NCBI GenBank assembly: GCA_964384625.1
Contig: CAYLNH010000099.1
Span: 1 to 23,513, forward strand
Length of the DNA stretch: 23,513 nt
Direction: 5' to 3'
From: CAYLNH01 sp964384625
GTDB lineage: Bacteria; Verrucomicrobiota; Lentisphaeria; JABSQK01
Shown: piece by piece, positions 15,589 to 23,241 of the stretch
How positions within the stretch are numbered: position 1 is the first letter of the stretch
Layout of the letters: each line of letters starts with the position of its first letter
Made by a program: the position numbers and the translations under genes
The notes under the pieces: generated by a model
Told to the model about the DNA's origin: nothing
Database searches by the model: none
The model's input: the letters and a program-made list of their open reading frames with translations, nothing else

Positions 15589-16507
15589 CCAGGGCGCCGC
15601 CTTTCGTGTGTTCGAGGAAGATATCTTCGAGCGATCTTTCGGTCTCGAGGACTTGTATGATGCGGGCTCCGCCGGCAACCAGTTCGGCGACGAGTTCGGG
15701 AACGTCTTCCGGGGCGATACAGAACTCCAGCACGATCTCACCGGTGCCGGCGGTTTCCGTGGTCTCGGGTTGTATGCGGCCGAGTTCGGGGATTGGTGAA
15801 TCGGGCCGCAAATGCACGGCGGTGCGGATGCTCTTGCCCTTCAACTCGCCGACCACGCCTTCGAGCACTTTCTCGCCGTGATGAATAATCGCGACCCGGT
15901 CGCAGACGCGTTCGACTTCCACCAGGAGGTGGCTGCTGAGGAAGATGGTGATGCTCAGCTCGTTGCTGAGCCGCCGGATCAGCTCGCGGATACCGGCGAT
16001 ACCGTGCGGGTCAAGGCCGTTCGTCGGCTCATCGAGGATCAGGAATCGGGTTTCCGGCAGGAGCGCCTGAGCAATGCCCAGGCGTTGCTTCATCCCGTAG
16101 GAGAAGTCGCCGACCTTCTTGTTGCGCGCCGATTCCAATCCGACGGTGTGGAGGATCTGCTCAAGGCGTTGGTCGTCCACCTTGCCGCTGAGCCGGACGA
16201 GGTAGCGCAGATTATCCCAGGCCGACATATACTCGAAGAACATCGGTGCTTCCACCACCGCCCCGACGTCGCGGATCAGGGCGTTGCGCCGGCGAAAGAG
16301 GTCCTGGCCAAAGAGTTCGATCTGCCCGGCGTTGGGCGCTGCCAGTCCCAGGATGATCTTGATAAAGGTCGTCTTGCCGGCGCCGTTCGGCCCCAGCAAG
16401 CCGAAGACCTCGCCGGGTTCGACGCGGAGGGCAAGCCGGTCAAGCGCCGTCTGTTTGCCGTAGCGCTTGGTGACGTTGCTGCAGTTGAGTATCGGCGCTT
16501 CGTTCAC
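15560..16507 (-). CDS. ABC transporter ATP-binding protein
   Basis: 315 residues, cytoplasmic ATPase driving the ABC-2 permease. Walker A is GPNGAGKTT (about 39-47). The signature is SYGMKQR rather than LSGGQ, a form common in CcmA/DRA-type exporters. Walker B is FLILDEPTNGLDP and the H-loop is LSSHLLVEVE. About 90 C-terminal residues after the nucleotide-binding domain (with LEDIFLEHTKGG at the end) are the DUF4162-like tail of this subgroup. The start is GTG 16507, which overlaps the pseudopilin stop as GTGA; the protein aligns with the family from NEAPILNCSNVTKRYGK. The 3' end overlaps the permease start by 29 bases. These overlaps imply coupled translation with both neighbours. Confidence 0.92.
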   Translation of the reverse strand: MNEAPILNCSNVTKRYGKQTALDRLALRVEPGEVFGLLGPNGAGKTTFIKIILGLAAPNAGQIELFGQDLFRRRNALIRDVGAVVEAPMFFEYMSAWDNLRYLVRLSGKVDDQRLEQILHTVGLESARNKKVGDFSYGMKQRLGIAQALLPETRFLILDEPTNGLDPHGIAGIRELIRRLSNELSITIFLSSHLLVEVERVCDRVAIIHHGEKVLEGVVGELKGKSIRTAVHLRPDSPIPELGRIQPETTETAGTGEIVLEFCIAPEDVPELVAELVAGGARIIQVLETERSLEDIFLEHTKGGALDVRIDSFRD

Positions 16508-17064
16508 TCGATCAACGGTTCGGTATTGGTTTCGACGCGGCCGTCGGTAAAGAGGTAGTTCCGGCCCCGGCGGCCATGGAAGTCTTCGCCGTCGGCGAGA
16601 GCCGGCGGCCGGATTTCCAGGTCCAGGACCTTCAGGGTCGCCCGGTCGATTTTGCGGCCGCTGATCAGGGTATTCCATTCGTAGCTGGTGCCGACAGCGT
16701 CAAACAGACTGTCCTCCCCGCCGTCGGCCGGGCAGTGGTAGAGGCGTTCATCGTCGATCTGGCCGGCGAGGGCCTGCCGCAGGCTGGGCAGGTTGAACGC
16801 GGTATCGGGTCCCAGACGGGAACAAGGCGGCAGCCGGTCGTCGTTTTCGTTGGCGTACATGTGCAGAGCCTGGCCGATCTGGCGCAGATTGGCGGTGCAG
16901 TTGGTCAGGCGCGCCCGATTCCGGGCGCCGGCAACCGCCGCCAGTGTCAACCCGGCCAGAATCGCGATCACCGCCACGACCACCAGAATTTCGATCAGCG
17001 TGAAGGCTGCCGCCCGCCGCGTCGTGACAATGGCTGATCTCCGGTTCGGGAGCTTCTGGTTCAT
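16504..17064 (-). CDS. Pseudopilin with H-X10-DG C-terminus
   Basis: 186 residues. A short basic leader (1-20) precedes FTLIEILVVV, with Glu25 at the +5 position of the mature protein. The membrane helix runs about 22-45. Ala, not Gly, precedes the cleavage site. The globular part has the NCTANLRQIGQALHMYANEN segment of planctomycete/Lentisphaera pseudopilins, two Cys (about 75-120: PPCSRLG and YHCPADGG), and near the end HGRR..NYLFTDGRV, a one-residue-longer version of the family's H-X9-DG motif. I chose ATG 17064, which overlaps the upstream stop as ATGA and sits just before the leader. Such proteins are processed by prepilin peptidase and may join type II/IV pilus-like assemblies. Coupling to an ABC transporter is unusual. 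Its stop overlaps the ATPase start. Confidence 0.88.
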   Translation of the reverse strand: MNQKLPNRRSAIVTTRRAAAFTLIEILVVVAVIAILAGLTLAAVAGARNRARLTNCTANLRQIGQALHMYANENDDRLPPCSRLGPDTAFNLPSLRQALAGQIDDERLYHCPADGGEDSLFDAVGTSYEWNTLISGRKIDRATLKVLDLEIRPPALADGEDFHGRRGRNYLFTDGRVETNTEPLIE

Positions 17065-17597
17065 CGCGTCCTCGTCAGGTCGGTAATCTCGTACATCCAT
17101 TCGTGCAGCAGCGGGTCGAGTTCGGCCCGTTCCCTGGCCGTCAATTCTTTGTGATAGAAGTTGAGCATCTTCTTCAACATCTCCCTGCCCTCGTCGCTCT
17201 CCAGCCGGCGCCGCACTTCCTCGCGCTCGGCCGCGGTCAGATGCCGATGGCGTTCGCGGAGTCGGCGCACGCGCTTCTGAATCCGTCTGACCCGTTCTTC
17301 CGCCGGCATGTCCCGGGTCTTCTCCCGCATCTGCTGCAGGCGGCGGCGAGACACCTCCATCCAAACCTTTTCCCGAGTCTCCGGGCTCAGCTCCTCCCAC
17401 CGCCGACGGTAGGCGCGCCGTTCCTCGGGGGTGGTTGATTCCCAGTCCACATCCATGATCTCCGCGGACACGGTGGAAACCAGCTTTTCCTCCGCCGACG
17501 GCCGGGTGACATTGAACGCCACCAACCCCGCCAGAAGCCCGGCGGCCCCGACCAGGCTCAGGACCTGCAGCATTCGTTTTCGCGCGAGACTGTCCAT
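17061..17597 (-). CDS. Membrane-anchored, charged helical protein (Spy/DUF3106-like style)
   Basis: 178 residues, not matched to a named family. An N-terminal basic stretch and transmembrane helix (about 8-29) anchor the protein, and the rest is probably outside the cytoplasmic membrane. The body is almost all charged helix, with a recurring short pattern: TTPEERRAYRR, LSPETREKVW, MPAEERVRRI, LTAAEREEVRR, LTARERAELD. The '(L/T)(T/S)xxER' spacing recalls LTxxQ-motif periplasmic helical proteins (Spy/CpxP) and DUF3106 proteins, which act as chaperones or stress sensors; this parallel is inference. AGAGGGA lies about 5 bases before the ATG. The stop overlaps the pseudopilin start as ATGA, so it heads the four-gene group ending with the ABC permease. 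Confidence 0.7.
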   Translation of the reverse strand: MDSLARKRMLQVLSLVGAAGLLAGLVAFNVTRPSAEEKLVSTVSAEIMDVDWESTTPEERRAYRRRWEELSPETREKVWMEVSRRRLQQMREKTRDMPAEERVRRIQKRVRRLRERHRHLTAAEREEVRRRLESDEGREMLKKMLNFYHKELTARERAELDPLLHEWMYEITDLTRTR

Positions 17598-17625
17598 GGA
17601 ATTCCCTCTGCGGCTGCTACGCCCC

Positions 17626-17639
17626 CCGCCGGCCGGCGG
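17626..17639. repeat. GC palindrome in the gap between two minus-strand gene groups
   Basis: CCGCCGGCCGGCGG is a perfect 14-base palindrome with no loop, in the 95-base gap between the NTF2-like gene and the helical-protein gene. No T-tract follows. It may be chance in GC-rich DNA, or part of the boundary between the two groups. Confidence 0.25.
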
Positions 17640-17692
17640 TTACACGGAATCCCGGGGCCGGACGCCATGCTGCTCGTGGTTGTTGCCCCCGA

Positions 17693-18169
17693 TCAGGTCC
17701 GTTTATGGGAACGGTCGGTCAACTCCTTGTGCTCAATGCAGCGCCATTTGTCGCCCTTGCGCACCCAGGTCATACTGGCCGTCCATTTTGTTGTGGTCAC
17801 CGATGACGCGGTGTGGCCGCGGACCCGGAAGTCTGCCTTGACCACGTACTTGCCGTTGGTCAGCTTTTCGATGCTCTTCTGGTCCACGTACACATCTGAG
17901 CGTTCCGGACATTTCTCGATCGAGCGCAGGAACGCCCGGCTCGGGTTGGCCCCCTTGTAGGTACCCTTCCGGGAGATCCAGACGAAGTCCTTCGCGTGGA
18001 ACTTCGCGTGGGCTTCTTTGAATTCGCCTTTGGACAACGTCACCTGGTACAGCACAACCTGGCGTTTCAGCATCCGTTTCTCGCTCTGGAGTTGCTCACA
18101 GCCGACGCTGAAGACCAGCATCAATCCAAACAGGCTTCCGCCCGCAATCATCCTTCGCAGCCGTTTCAT
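17693..18169 (-). CDS. Putative lipoprotein with NTF2/SnoaL-like domain
   Basis: 158 residues. A basic N-terminus and hydrophobic helix (about 7-22) end in FSVGC (Cys24), a lipobox-like site with a non-ideal residue at -3, so lipidation is likely but not certain. The remainder (about 35-150) has the feel of the cone-shaped NTF2-like fold: an N-terminal helix pair (VLYQVTLSKGEFKEAHAKF), FVWISRKGTYKG, and four or so strands ending WVRKGDKWRCIEHKEL, the usual 'W.....W.I....' ending of SnoaL/DUF4440 proteins. I chose ATG 18169 because AAGGAGG lies 5 bases upstream, a very strong ribosome site; the stop of the upstream hydrolase overlaps it as ATGA. Function unknown; ligand binding or a structural role in the envelope are options. 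Confidence 0.72.
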   Translation of the reverse strand: MKRLRRMIAGGSLFGLMLVFSVGCEQLQSEKRMLKRQVVLYQVTLSKGEFKEAHAKFHAKDFVWISRKGTYKGANPSRAFLRSIEKCPERSDVYVDQKSIEKLTNGKYVVKADFRVRGHTASSVTTTKWTASMTWVRKGDKWRCIEHKELTDRSHKRT

Positions 18170-19041
18170 TGAACCTCCTTCAAGAAGCTCCTCAGCTTCT
18201 GCACAATTGTTTCCGTCCATTCCAATGAGTAAAAATTGTGGTTTGCGCCGGGAATTGTTTCAAGCCCCAGCGGAAAACTCTTTTCCGTGGCGAACGCTTC
18301 GTAGTACTCGCGGGACGCCTGATAGTCGGGGTCGGTTTCGCCATAGATCATCTGCAGTTTCGGGCGATGCAGCAGCAGATTGTCCAGCGGCCGCGGTTGC
18401 GGCACGTCTTCCTTCTGCTCCTGCGGTTTCGTCTGCTTGCGGCGCAGCGGCCGCAGCAGGATCCGGCAGACCGCGCCGAAGTCGATTTCGCCGCGCCCCA
18501 GTTTCTTCCAGGTTTGCGGCAGCCACAGCTTTTTCCAGTACTCCTTCATGTAATGCAGGCTGCGGCGGGCATCGCGTTTGAAGGAATCGCCGTCGCCGAA
18601 CGGGTAGACGGAAAGCAGAAACAACCCGCTTACCTCCGGCAGCCGGTCGAGAATGCCGATGCCGACATTGCCTCCGGAGCAAATGCCCACTAGTACCAGT
18701 TTAGAAACTCCCGCGCGCTCTTTCAAGAGCCGGGCGGCTGCCAGCGAATCCTCCGCCATGGTCACGAGGTCGGCCGCGACGGCGGCGCCGGAGCTCTCGC
18801 CGCGGCCGCGTAGATCGAAACGGATCGAGGACACGCCGGCGACGCCGATATCGCGGGCCAGGCGGGTCAGCAAGGCATGCGGCCCGCTGCGTACACCGCC
18901 CCACCCGTGGATGAAGACCACGCCGAGGTCGACCTCCCCCGGCAGAATGAGATTGCCCCGCAGGACCTCGTCGCCCACCGGAATGCGGACGGCTTCCTCC
19001 CGGACTCCCGCCGCCGGTTCCATTATCGCAGACAACGCCAT
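18166..19041 (-). CDS. Alpha/beta hydrolase with G-x-C-x-G elbow
   Basis: 291 residues, no signal peptide, so cytoplasmic. The fold is clear: FIHGWGG (oxyanion region, about 43-49), SIRFDLRGRGES (about 72-83), then the nucleophile elbow VGICSGGN. Read as G-x-Nu-x-G the nucleophile is Cys121, as in dienelactone hydrolases and exosortase-associated hydrolases; Ser122 is the alternative. The acid is Asp237 in GETDPDY and the base His268 in GANHNF. An insert of about 60 residues (about 150-215), with many Lys/Arg/Gln, forms a lid. GAGGAAG just upstream favours the second of two adjacent ATGs (19041 over 19044). The gene lies about 20 bases after the secreted hydrolase gene and overlaps the NTF2-like gene by ATGA. 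Substrate unknown. Confidence 0.85.
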   Translation of the reverse strand: MALSAIMEPAAGVREEAVRIPVGDEVLRGNLILPGEVDLGVVFIHGWGGVRSGPHALLTRLARDIGVAGVSSIRFDLRGRGESSGAAVAADLVTMAEDSLAAARLLKERAGVSKLVLVGICSGGNVGIGILDRLPEVSGLFLLSVYPFGDGDSFKRDARRSLHYMKEYWKKLWLPQTWKKLGRGEIDFGAVCRILLRPLRRKQTKPQEQKEDVPQPRPLDNLLLHRPKLQMIYGETDPDYQASREYYEAFATEKSFPLGLETIPGANHNFYSLEWTETIVQKLRSFLKEVQ

Positions 19042-19063
19042 CATCTTCCTCGCCGATCGCCGA

Positions 19064-20332
19064 CTATCGCGCAGCGGCCGGCGGATGGTACTTCTTCAGC
19101 CACTGCATCTGCAGTTTGTACGCGGTTTTCGCCGGTTCCCGTTGGTAGTAGAGGACGAAATTGTGGCCGCCGCCCGGGATGATTTTGAATTTAAAGGTCT
19201 TCTTATGCTGCTTCAGGGCGGCTGCGAGCTGTTTGTGCGAGCTGTGATAGGCTGAACGCACGTATCCCGGGTAGGCGCCGCCGAGCAGCAGCAGCACCGG
19301 CGCCTCGATCCGGTCGGCGTGGTGTACGATACTGCGGGCCATGAGGCCATGGAGCTGTTTCTTGGCGGGCTGGTCGAGGTAGGGCCCCCAAGACCCCCAA
19401 AGGTACTCCTTGGCGTCCTGTTCGAGTTCGGCCGCCAGCCGCTCCCAGTAGAACTGAAACGGGTTGGTCAGCCAGGCGTCGTAGCTGACCACGCAGGCCA
19501 CCTGCTTCGAGCGAGCCGCCACCAGCAGGCCGACGCCCGAGCCGAAACTGTGGCCGACAATGCCGAACTTGCCCGCTTTGACCTGCGGCAGTTTCATGGC
19601 GCCGTCGACCATAGCCAGGGCGTCGTCGACCTCGCCGATGAAGTTCTCGATCTGCCCGTCGCTGCGGTATTCCGGCACGCCTTCGACGGCGGCCGCGAAC
19701 AACGGCTCGCCCCGGAATGCGGGCCCGGCAATGACATAGCCCTCGGCGGCCAGCCGCGCGAGCCACGGCAAGGCGTAGGTCGGCACGCCGTAGGCGGCGC
19801 CGTGGACGTACAGCAGCAGGGGGTACTTGCCCGCTTTCGCCGGCGAGACGACTACCCCGTATTGCTTGACCTGGTTGACGGTGAACTCGTACACCTGGAA
19901 GTTGATGCCCTTGATCTCCTCGATCTCGGCGAACTGCCAGATATCTGCGGTCGGCGTGAACTTCTCTTTCGGCACCAGCTTGATGTTCTTCGGGTTGGCC
20001 GGCCACTCGGCCTGCGGCAGCAGTTTGAAACCGCCTTTCTCCAACAGCGCCATCGCGTCGAGATACAGTTTGATCTGCTTATCCGGGTCTGCGGCCATCA
20101 GTTTGCGCCCCTCGAGGTAGAGCTTCAGCGGGGCCGACACGTCCCGGCCCGCGACGAGCGGCTCCTGGAAGCGGTAGGCCAGGTCCATCCGATAGAGCAG
20201 CGCCTTCTGCAGTTTGCGTTTGTGCACCGGGTCGGCCGGTTCCGGCGGTACCCCGGGGGCCGTAGTCTGTGCCGCGGCGCCGACTGCCGCCAGCAGCAGC
20301 ACCGACAGCAGCGAGATTCGTAGTCTTGCCAT
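19064..20332 (-). CDS. Secreted alpha/beta hydrolase (dienelactone hydrolase/S9-like)
   Basis: 422 residues. A Sec signal peptide (about 1-22, LLSVLLLAAVGAAA, cleavage near AAA-QTT) sends it to the periplasm or outside. An N-terminal helical region (about 25-140) precedes the hydrolase domain: VHGAAYG (oxyanion region), nucleophile Ser262 in GHSFGSG, and His390 in GGGHNF. In the usual place for the acid, after LLLLGG, the sequence reads AYPGYV with no Asp, so the triad acid may be moved or lost. I chose ATG 20332, with CAGGA about 8 bases upstream; the longer frame adds 60 unconserved residues ahead of the signal peptide. It starts the minus-strand group and is divergent from the kinase gene across 263 bases. 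Esterase or lipase-like activity is likely; substrate unknown. Confidence 0.82.
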   Translation of the reverse strand: MARLRISLLSVLLLAAVGAAAQTTAPGVPPEPADPVHKRKLQKALLYRMDLAYRFQEPLVAGRDVSAPLKLYLEGRKLMAADPDKQIKLYLDAMALLEKGGFKLLPQAEWPANPKNIKLVPKEKFTPTADIWQFAEIEEIKGINFQVYEFTVNQVKQYGVVVSPAKAGKYPLLLYVHGAAYGVPTYALPWLARLAAEGYVIAGPAFRGEPLFAAAVEGVPEYRSDGQIENFIGEVDDALAMVDGAMKLPQVKAGKFGIVGHSFGSGVGLLVAARSKQVACVVSYDAWLTNPFQFYWERLAAELEQDAKEYLWGSWGPYLDQPAKKQLHGLMARSIVHHADRIEAPVLLLLGGAYPGYVRSAYHSSHKQLAAALKQHKKTFKFKIIPGGGHNFVLYYQREPAKTAYKLQMQWLKKYHPPAAAR

Positions 20333-20595
20333 AAGCTGATTCCTGGAGTCAGGCAGTTCTGTCTTCGGTCCCGCGCAAACTACACCGTCGCAACGGGCAT
20401 TTCCACCGGGATCAGGGCACAGTGCCGGCAGCTTCCCGTGAGTCAACGGCGAATTGTCCGTTTCTAATATGGACGCGTCCGGCGGCGTCGTATTCGGTGA
20501 AGGCCCGGACAATCCGGCATTCTGTTGAAATGCGCATCCGGTTGGATACCTTATCTACAGGTGGCGTACAACGAGAAACCAAGTCCCGCAGCTCC
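20333..20595. other. Divergent intergenic region between hydrolase and kinase genes
   Basis: Promoters for both directions should lie here. The perfect 10-base palindrome GGACGCGTCC (20471-20480) directly follows a TAATAT -10-like hexamer (20465-20470), an arrangement that could let a dimeric regulator act on the kinase promoter. No clear -35 pairs with it. The upstream continuation of the kinase frame through this region has no conserved features. Confidence 0.3.
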
Positions 20596-23241
20596 ATGAG
20601 TGAAAATCCGTTCGACACGAGCAGTTCCGACCTCGGCGGCGACGAAACCATGCCGTCCGGCCCCGGCCTGCATCGTATCGGCAAGTATCCCGTAAAGCAG
20701 AAGCTCGGCCAGGGCGGCATGGGCGAAGTCTGGCTGGCCCACCATCCCGACCTGGATATCCCCGTCGCCATCAAAACCCTCCCCACCTTTCTCGTCGCCA
20801 AAAACAAGGGATATATCGACCGCTTCATCAAGGAAGCCCGGACCGCCGCCCGCATCAACCACGCCAACGTCGTGCGGATCTATGACGCCGGCGTCGACGA
20901 CGACATCCACTTCATCGTCATGGAATACGTCGACGGCGGCACGGTGAAGGAGTGGATGCAAAGGGAGCGGTTGTCGACGGCGCAGGCGGTCGATATCACC
21001 ATCGCCATCGCCGAAGCCCTGAAGGCGGCGGCTGAGTACAATATCATCCACCGCGACATCAAGCCCGACAACATCATGCTTGACGGCAAGGGCACCCCGA
21101 AGCTGTCCGACCTCGGCCTGGCCAAACAGGTGGAAACCGTGGATGACCTGAGCGTGACCGCGCCGGGTTCGACGATCGGCACGCCCAATTACATCTCGCC
21201 GGAGCAGGTGCAGGACTCGAAGTCCGTTGATGCGCGCGCCGATATCTATTCACTCGGCGCCACCTTCTACCATATGGCCGTGAACGACGTGCCGTACAGC
21301 GCCTCGTCCTCCTTCGAATTGCTGCTGAAGCACGTGCAGGAGCCGCTGCCGCCGCCGCAGGAACGCAACCCCGACCTGCCGGACAACGTCGCCGCCGTAA
21401 TCTGCAAAATGATGGAGAAGAACCGGGACCGGCGATATCAGACGGCCGACGAGGTGCTGCAGGATCTCAACAAGATCAAGCACGCCAACGCCCCGGTGTC
21501 CGCCCTGATCGCCGGGGGGCGCGCGCCTGCCGCCGAGGCGGACCCGACGCCGACCGCCGGCGGCAAGAGCAAGAAACTGCTGGCGGCCGCCGCGATCCTG
21601 CTGCTCGCCCTGGCGGTCTTCGGCGGCATCGTCATGTTCGGCCCGGGCGCCGAGCCGGGTCCCGACCCGGAACCGGATCCCACCCCCGCGGTTAAGCCGC
21701 AGCCAACCGCGCTGCAGGCCGACGAGGACGCGCGCCGGAAAGCCGAACAGGAGCGTCTGGCCGAGCAGCAGCGCCGCACGGAGGCAGCCAGAAAAGCCGA
21801 GGCCGAGGCCAAGCGCCGGGCCGCCGACGAAGCCGCCCGCCGCGAAGCCGAAAAACGCGCCCGGCTGCAGGCCGCCGCCCGCAAGCGAGCCGAACGCGAG
21901 GCCCGCGACGCCGCCATCCGCAAGCAACGGGCGGAACGCAAAGCCCGGGAAATCGCCGCTGCCACCAAGAAAGCCGAAGAAGAGGCGCGCAAGGCCCGGG
22001 AAGCTCTGCAGAAAGCACAGGAAGAGGCCAAGATGCGTGAAGCCGAACGGCTCAAACTCGAAAGAGAAGCCCGTCTGGCGGCAGCCCAGAAGAAGAAGCT
22101 CGAGGACGAAGCCAAGCGCATCAAAGAAGAAACCGCTCGGCTGAAAGCCGAACGCGAGGCCGCCGCCGCCGCCAAACGCGAAGAAGAAGCCCGGCAGAAG
22201 GCCGAAGAAGCCCGGTTGCTTTCGGAAGCCCAGAAGCGTGCTGAAAAAGCCGCCCAGGCCGCCGCCGAAGCCAAACGCAAGTCGGAGGAGGAGGCCAGAC
22301 GCAAGGCCGCCGCAGCCCAGCTGGCCGCCGTCGAACGCAGGAAGATGGAAGAGCAGGCTGCCCGGGAAGCCGCCGAAGCCAAACGCAAGGCTGACGAAGA
22401 GGCCCGCAAAGCGGCAGCCGCCCGCCGGGCCGCCGGCCTGGTCGATCGGCCAAAGGAAGGCAAACCGTTCCTGCTCGAAGACCTGAACCTCGTCCTTGTC
22501 CCCATTCGCGCCGGTACGTTCCAGATGGGGTCCAAGACCATTGAGTTCGGCCGCAAGACCGACGAGACCCCGCATAAGGTCACCCTGCGCCGGTCGTTCT
22601 GGATCGGCCGTTATGAAGTCACCCGCAAGCAGTACCGGCAGATCACCGGCGTGCCGGCCGACGCCCCGGAGGACGATGACGACGCAGAACCCGCCGAAGC
22701 GATCGGCGAGAACCGGCCGGCCGAACCCGTACTCTGGAAGAACGCCGTCGCCTTCTGCGGCAAACTGACAGAACGCGAATCAAAGACCGGCCGTCTCCCC
22801 AAAGGCTATGTCTACCGCCTGCCGACCGAGGCCGAATGGGAGTATTGCTGCCGCGCCGACACCACCACGGCATATAGTTTCGGCAACGCCAATTTCCAGA
22901 TGGAGAAGTATGGCGTCGTCCACAATCGCGGCGTTCAACATGCCGCGGACGTCGGCACCAGGTTGCCCAATCCCTGGGGGATCTACGACATGCACGGCAA
23001 CGTGGCCGAGTGGTGTCTGGACAAGGCCGACGTCGGCCGCGGTTATGTTGTTTCGAACGAGGTCTACAAGGGGGCTCAGACCGATCCCGTCGGGAAGAAG
23101 GGCCGCTACCGGATCAGCCGGGGCGGCAGTTGGCGCAGCAAGGGGTCCGATTGCCGCTCCGCCCGGCGTTCGGCCCTCGATCCCAACCAGCACCACGCCG
23201 GACAGGGCTTTCGCATCGTCCTCGCTCCGGCGTTGAAATAG
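20596..23241 (+). CDS. Membrane Ser/Thr kinase with coiled coil and SUMF1/FGE-like domain
   Basis: 881 residues. Kinase domain, about 30-290: glycine loop GQGGMGEV, Lys60 in VAIK, HRDIKPDN (Asp154), DLG (Asp172) in place of DFG, then GTPNYISPEQ and DIYSLG; all catalytic residues are present. A transmembrane helix follows at about 326-348 (LLAAAAILLLALAVFGGIV) after a short linker. Residues about 374-614 are almost wholly Ala, Glu, Lys and Arg, a long TolA-like helical coiled coil presumably crossing the periplasm. The C-terminal 250 residues are an FGE-sulfatase/SUMF1-type domain: AGTFQMGS, YEVTRKQYR, RLPTEAEWEYCCRA, GIYDMHGNVAEW, RGGSW and GFRIV. The catalytic Cys pair of true FGE is not evident, so this is probably a sensing or binding domain. 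I chose ATG 20596 because the kinase fold follows at the usual distance; the ribosome site is poor and earlier in-frame starts exist. Confidence 0.92.
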   Translation: MSENPFDTSSSDLGGDETMPSGPGLHRIGKYPVKQKLGQGGMGEVWLAHHPDLDIPVAIKTLPTFLVAKNKGYIDRFIKEARTAARINHANVVRIYDAGVDDDIHFIVMEYVDGGTVKEWMQRERLSTAQAVDITIAIAEALKAAAEYNIIHRDIKPDNIMLDGKGTPKLSDLGLAKQVETVDDLSVTAPGSTIGTPNYISPEQVQDSKSVDARADIYSLGATFYHMAVNDVPYSASSSFELLLKHVQEPLPPPQERNPDLPDNVAAVICKMMEKNRDRRYQTADEVLQDLNKIKHANAPVSALIAGGRAPAAEADPTPTAGGKSKKLLAAAAILLLALAVFGGIVMFGPGAEPGPDPEPDPTPAVKPQPTALQADEDARRKAEQERLAEQQRRTEAARKAEAEAKRRAADEAARREAEKRARLQAAARKRAEREARDAAIRKQRAERKAREIAAATKKAEEEARKAREALQKAQEEAKMREAERLKLEREARLAAAQKKKLEDEAKRIKEETARLKAEREAAAAAKREEEARQKAEEARLLSEAQKRAEKAAQAAAEAKRKSEEEARRKAAAAQLAAVERRKMEEQAAREAAEAKRKADEEARKAAAARRAAGLVDRPKEGKPFLLEDLNLVLVPIRAGTFQMGSKTIEFGRKTDETPHKVTLRRSFWIGRYEVTRKQYRQITGVPADAPEDDDDAEPAEAIGENRPAEPVLWKNAVAFCGKLTERESKTGRLPKGYVYRLPTEAEWEYCCRADTTTAYSFGNANFQMEKYGVVHNRGVQHAADVGTRLPNPWGIYDMHGNVAEWCLDKADVGRGYVVSNEVYKGAQTDPVGKKGRYRISRGGSWRSKGSDCRSARRSALDPNQHHAGQGFRIVLAPALK

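Noticed and set aside
16507..16678. A longer start for the ABC ATPase gene at 16678
   Set aside because: The extra 57 residues are Arg/Pro-rich, lie inside the pseudopilin gene and are unlike any ABC protein; GTG 16507 fits the family start and the GTGA overlap.
21715..22440. The Ala/Glu/Lys/Arg-rich stretch as a tandem DNA repeat
   Set aside because: The codons vary and no fixed repeat unit is seen; it is a compositionally biased coiled-coil coding region.
21250..22583. Large antisense frames opposite the kinase coiled coil
   Set aside because: They consist of Phe/Gly/Leu or Ser/Ala/Arg runs produced by reading the Ala/Glu/Lys/Arg repeat backwards; no independent coding signal.
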